Source of the DNA: Pseudonocardia abyssalis
GTDB taxonomy: Bacteria; Actinomycetota; Actinomycetes; Mycobacteriales; Pseudonocardiaceae
DNA: 64,000 nt
Reading direction: 5' to 3'
Assembly: GCF_019263705.2 (NCBI RefSeq)
Contig: NZ_JADQDK010000001.1
Span: forward strand, 3,162,001-3,226,000
Shown here in pieces: positions 62,255-64,000 of this stretch. How positions within the stretch are numbered: position 1 is the first letter of the stretch; each line of letters begins with the position of its first letter. The notes below the pieces were generated by a model, which saw only the letters and a list, made by a program, of their open reading frames with translations, searched no databases and had not been told where the DNA came from. A program made the translations under genes and the position numbers.

Positions 62255-62733
62255 GGCCGGGATCCGGGGGCAGCCGGCCGCCCGGCCCGGCGGTCCGAAG
62301 AGGCGGCCCGGAAGAGCAGTCCCCTGTTCGACGGTGCCCCGTGATCACGAGGTCGACCCGCGTCGAGCTTGACGGGGCGGCAAGGGCCGGCGTCGTGTAG
62401 CAGCCGGACCCGCGGTCGATCCCATCCGGCGACGGCCGGAAGTACCGACGCTGCTCATGGACCCCTGCGGACCTCCGCAGACACGTTGCCCTGGATGCGG
62501 GAGCCGGGGGCCGTGGGTTCTCCTCCCGCCACCCCGACCAGGTCGCGGGACGGTGCACACGTGTCCCTCGGCATCGGCCCGCACGAGATGACGCGACCCT
62601 CGAAATCTCCGGGAAAGTCCACATCGCGATCGGTCTTGACATCGCGTGGACAATGAAAAATCGGCGTGTCCACCATTAACTGGAATGGGAGACCCGCCGA
62701 ACCTGGATTGAGTTAAACACCGTGGGGGGCTTC
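62255..62733. other. non-coding region holding the last attachment copy and the HelD leader
   Basis: No gene is supported in these 479 bp. They hold short rep-like fragments in other frames, the fourth att copy (62499-62543) and an A/T-richer patch (62640-62720) before the helicase gene, with TTGACA at 62636-62641 as a possible -35 element. Confidence 0.5.
62499..62543. other. fourth attachment-site copy, degenerate
   Basis: The sequence gggagccgggggccgtgggt and then cctcccgccaccccgaccaggt follow the tRNA-Pro end with several base changes. It is the outermost edge of the element stack and lies 190 bp before the helicase gene. Confidence 0.65.
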
Positions 62734-64000
62734 GTGTCAACTCTGGGATACGACGAGGAACTGCGCTCCGAGCGAGGCTACGTGGCCGGGCTCTACGCGC
62801 GGCTCGACGCCGAGCGTGCGCGGGTGACCGGCATGTACGACGCGGCGCTGCGGGGCCACGAGGGCACGGCGGTCGAGCGGGACGTGGAGGTCCGGGCCGC
62901 GGCGAAACAGGTGAAGCGGCTGCGGATCGCGGACAACGGGCTGTGCTTCGGGAGGCTGGACTCCCTGTCCGGCGACCGTTCCTACATCGGCCGGATCGGG
63001 CTGTTCGACGCCGACGAGGACTACGAGCCGGTGCTGCTGGACTGGCGGGCACCGGCGGCGCGCGCGTTCTACGTCGCCACCGCCGCGACCCCGGAGGACG
63101 TGCGCCGGCGACGGCAGTTCCACTCGCGGGGGCGCACCCTGGTCGAGTTCACCGACGAGGTGCTCGGCCGCCCGGACGGTGCGGCGCGGGGCGACGCCGC
63201 GCTGCTCGCGGCGGTCGACGCGCCGCGGGGCGAGGGGATGCGCGACATCGTCGCGACGATCCAGGCCGAGCAGGACGAGATCATCCGGCTCGACCACCCC
63301 GGGGTGGTGGTGATCGAGGGTGGACCGGGCACCGGGAAGACGGTGGTGGCGCTGCACCGCGTCGCCTACCTGCTCTACACGCAGCGCGAGCGGATCGAGC
63401 GCAACGGCGTGCTCGTCGTCGGGCCCAACCCGGCGTTCCTGACCCACATCAGCCGCGTGCTGCCGTCGCTGGGCGAGTCCGACGTCGTGTTCATGACCAC
63501 CGGCGACCTCGTGCCCGGTCTGCACGTCACCGCGGAGGACACCCCGGACGCCGCACGGGTCAAGGGATCGCTGCACATGCTCGACGTGCTCGCGGCCGCG
63601 GTCGCCGACCGGCAGCGCCGACCGGAGCAGCCGATACCGATCGCCCTGGCCGATGCCGAGGTGCGGATCGACGCCGAGACCGCGGAGTGGGCGATCCAGG
63701 AGGCGCGCGCGAGCGGGCTGCCGCACAACGAGGCGCGCACGGTGTTCACCGAGATCGTCACCTACGTGCTCACCGAACGGGCGATCGCCCGGATCGGGCG
63801 CGGCTGGCTGACGCGCCGGGACCGCGACGGGTGGGAGCAGCTCCGGAAGGACCTGATCGCCGAGCTCGCCGAGCACGCGGCGTTCCGCACCGCCCTCGAC
63901 GACCTCTGGCCGATCCTGACGCCGCAGGCCCTGCTCGCGTCGCTGTACACCTCCGGCGAGCACCCGGCGTTGACGCGTGCCGACGGCGACGCCTGGACGG
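62734..64000 (+). CDS. HelD-like UvrD/Rep family helicase, N-terminal part (runs off the window)
   Basis: The 422 visible residues start at GTG (MSTLGYDEELRSERGYVAGL) after a GGGGGG ribosome site. They show an N-terminal coiled arm (about 1-70), YIGRIGLFDADEDYEPVLLD with WRAPAARAFYVATAATPEDV, Walker A VIEGGPGTGKTVVALHRVAY (about 185-205) and PNPAFLTHISRVLPSLGE. This matches HelD-type RNA polymerase recycling factors; the actinobacterial HelR branch also gives rifamycin tolerance. The rest of the helicase domain is beyond the window. Confidence 0.88.
   Translation, partial: MSTLGYDEELRSERGYVAGLYARLDAERARVTGMYDAALRGHEGTAVERDVEVRAAAKQVKRLRIADNGLCFGRLDSLSGDRSYIGRIGLFDADEDYEPVLLDWRAPAARAFYVATAATPEDVRRRRQFHSRGRTLVEFTDEVLGRPDGAARGDAALLAAVDAPRGEGMRDIVATIQAEQDEIIRLDHPGVVVIEGGPGTGKTVVALHRVAYLLYTQRERIERNGVLVVGPNPAFLTHISRVLPSLGESDVVFMTTGDLVPGLHVTAEDTPDAARVKGSLHMLDVLAAAVADRQRRPEQPIPIALADAEVRIDAETAEWAIQEARASGLPHNEARTVFTEIVTYVLTERAIARIGRGWLTRRDRDGWEQLRKDLIAELAEHAAFRTALDDLWPILTPQALLASLYTSGEHPALTRADGDAWT

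Larger units (their letters stand above)
60619..62543. mobile_element. remnants of further tRNA-Pro elements
   Basis: Right of attR lie two more attachment-like copies (61400-61446 and 62499-62543), broken integrase and rep fragments in the same orientation as those of the intact element, a cold-shock-like gene and a DUF4440 gene. The order (att, cargo, int fragment, att, cargo, int and rep fragments, att) fits a stack of at least two older elements that decayed in place. Confidence 0.7.

Noticed and set aside
62543..62733. Search for a rifamycin-associated element before the HelD-like gene
   Set aside because: No inverted repeat of the expected form was found upstream of the start, so rifamycin control is not claimed.

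Overview
The window is from a very GC-rich actinobacterium, most likely one of the Pseudonocardiales and possibly Pseudonocardia; that placement is inference. It rests on strong G/C bias at third codon positions, frequent GTG starts with GTGA/ATGA gene overlaps, a clpP1-clpP2-clpX-tig locus, the order valS-folC-DUF4233-ndk (the order I recall from mycobacteria), a predicted F420-type PPOX enzyme, and a small tRNA-borne integrative element of the pSAM2/AICE type.

The first 53 kb is mostly chromosomal. From the left it holds a truncated TPR-type protein, an alpha/beta hydrolase, a DHFR-like reductase, dapA, a membrane propeller-like protein, a TspO-like protein, a three-gene ABC exporter, a second hydrolase and a GNAT enzyme. 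Then comes the minus-strand block valS-folC-DUF4233-DM13-ndk, an efflux permease, a PPOX oxidoreductase, an OFA-family permease with its small subunit, clpX, clpP2, clpP1 and tig. An Asp23/sigma-factor envelope-stress cluster follows (about 25.7-28.0 kb), then an FhuF-like protein, gltB-gltD, a DUF559 protein beside a cluster of about 65-bp palindromic repeats, and a CDF metal transporter. A 3-hydroxybutyrate use module comes next (dehydrogenase, MHS permease, PucR-type regulator), then an epoxide hydrolase, a DedA protein, a STAS/anti-sigma-kinase pair, dodecin, a GH13 enzyme facing an IclR regulator, and a MerR-regulated exporter with two identical operator-like palindromes.

Two tRNA genes mark recombination-prone ground. 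The 3' half of tRNA-Gly(TCC) (51.8 kb) is repeated at 50.6 kb, and the 1.2 kb between the copies carries a decayed VapBC-like toxin-antitoxin pair. Next are a class F sortase lipoprotein and its probable partner, a CHRD protein. The 3' end of tRNA-Pro(TGG) (53.4 kb) is repeated exactly at 60.6 kb; between the copies lies a 7.2-kb element with integrase, excisionase, a zinc-ribbon protein, an FtsK-like ATPase, two small element proteins, an XRE regulator, a CutA1-like protein and a rolling-circle-type initiator. Two more degraded copies of the tRNA-Pro end (61.4 and 62.5 kb) bound remains of further elements with broken integrase and rep fragments. The window ends inside a HelD-like helicase gene.

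The most unusual points are the tandem build-up of integrative elements on tRNA-Pro, a nested palindrome of about 134 bp next to rep, the tRNA-Gly islet, the intergenic palindrome family, the MerR operator pair with a 17-codon leader ORF, and the sigma factor/anti-sigma-Asp23 fusion locus. No rRNA genes, CRISPR arrays or intact insertion sequences were seen.
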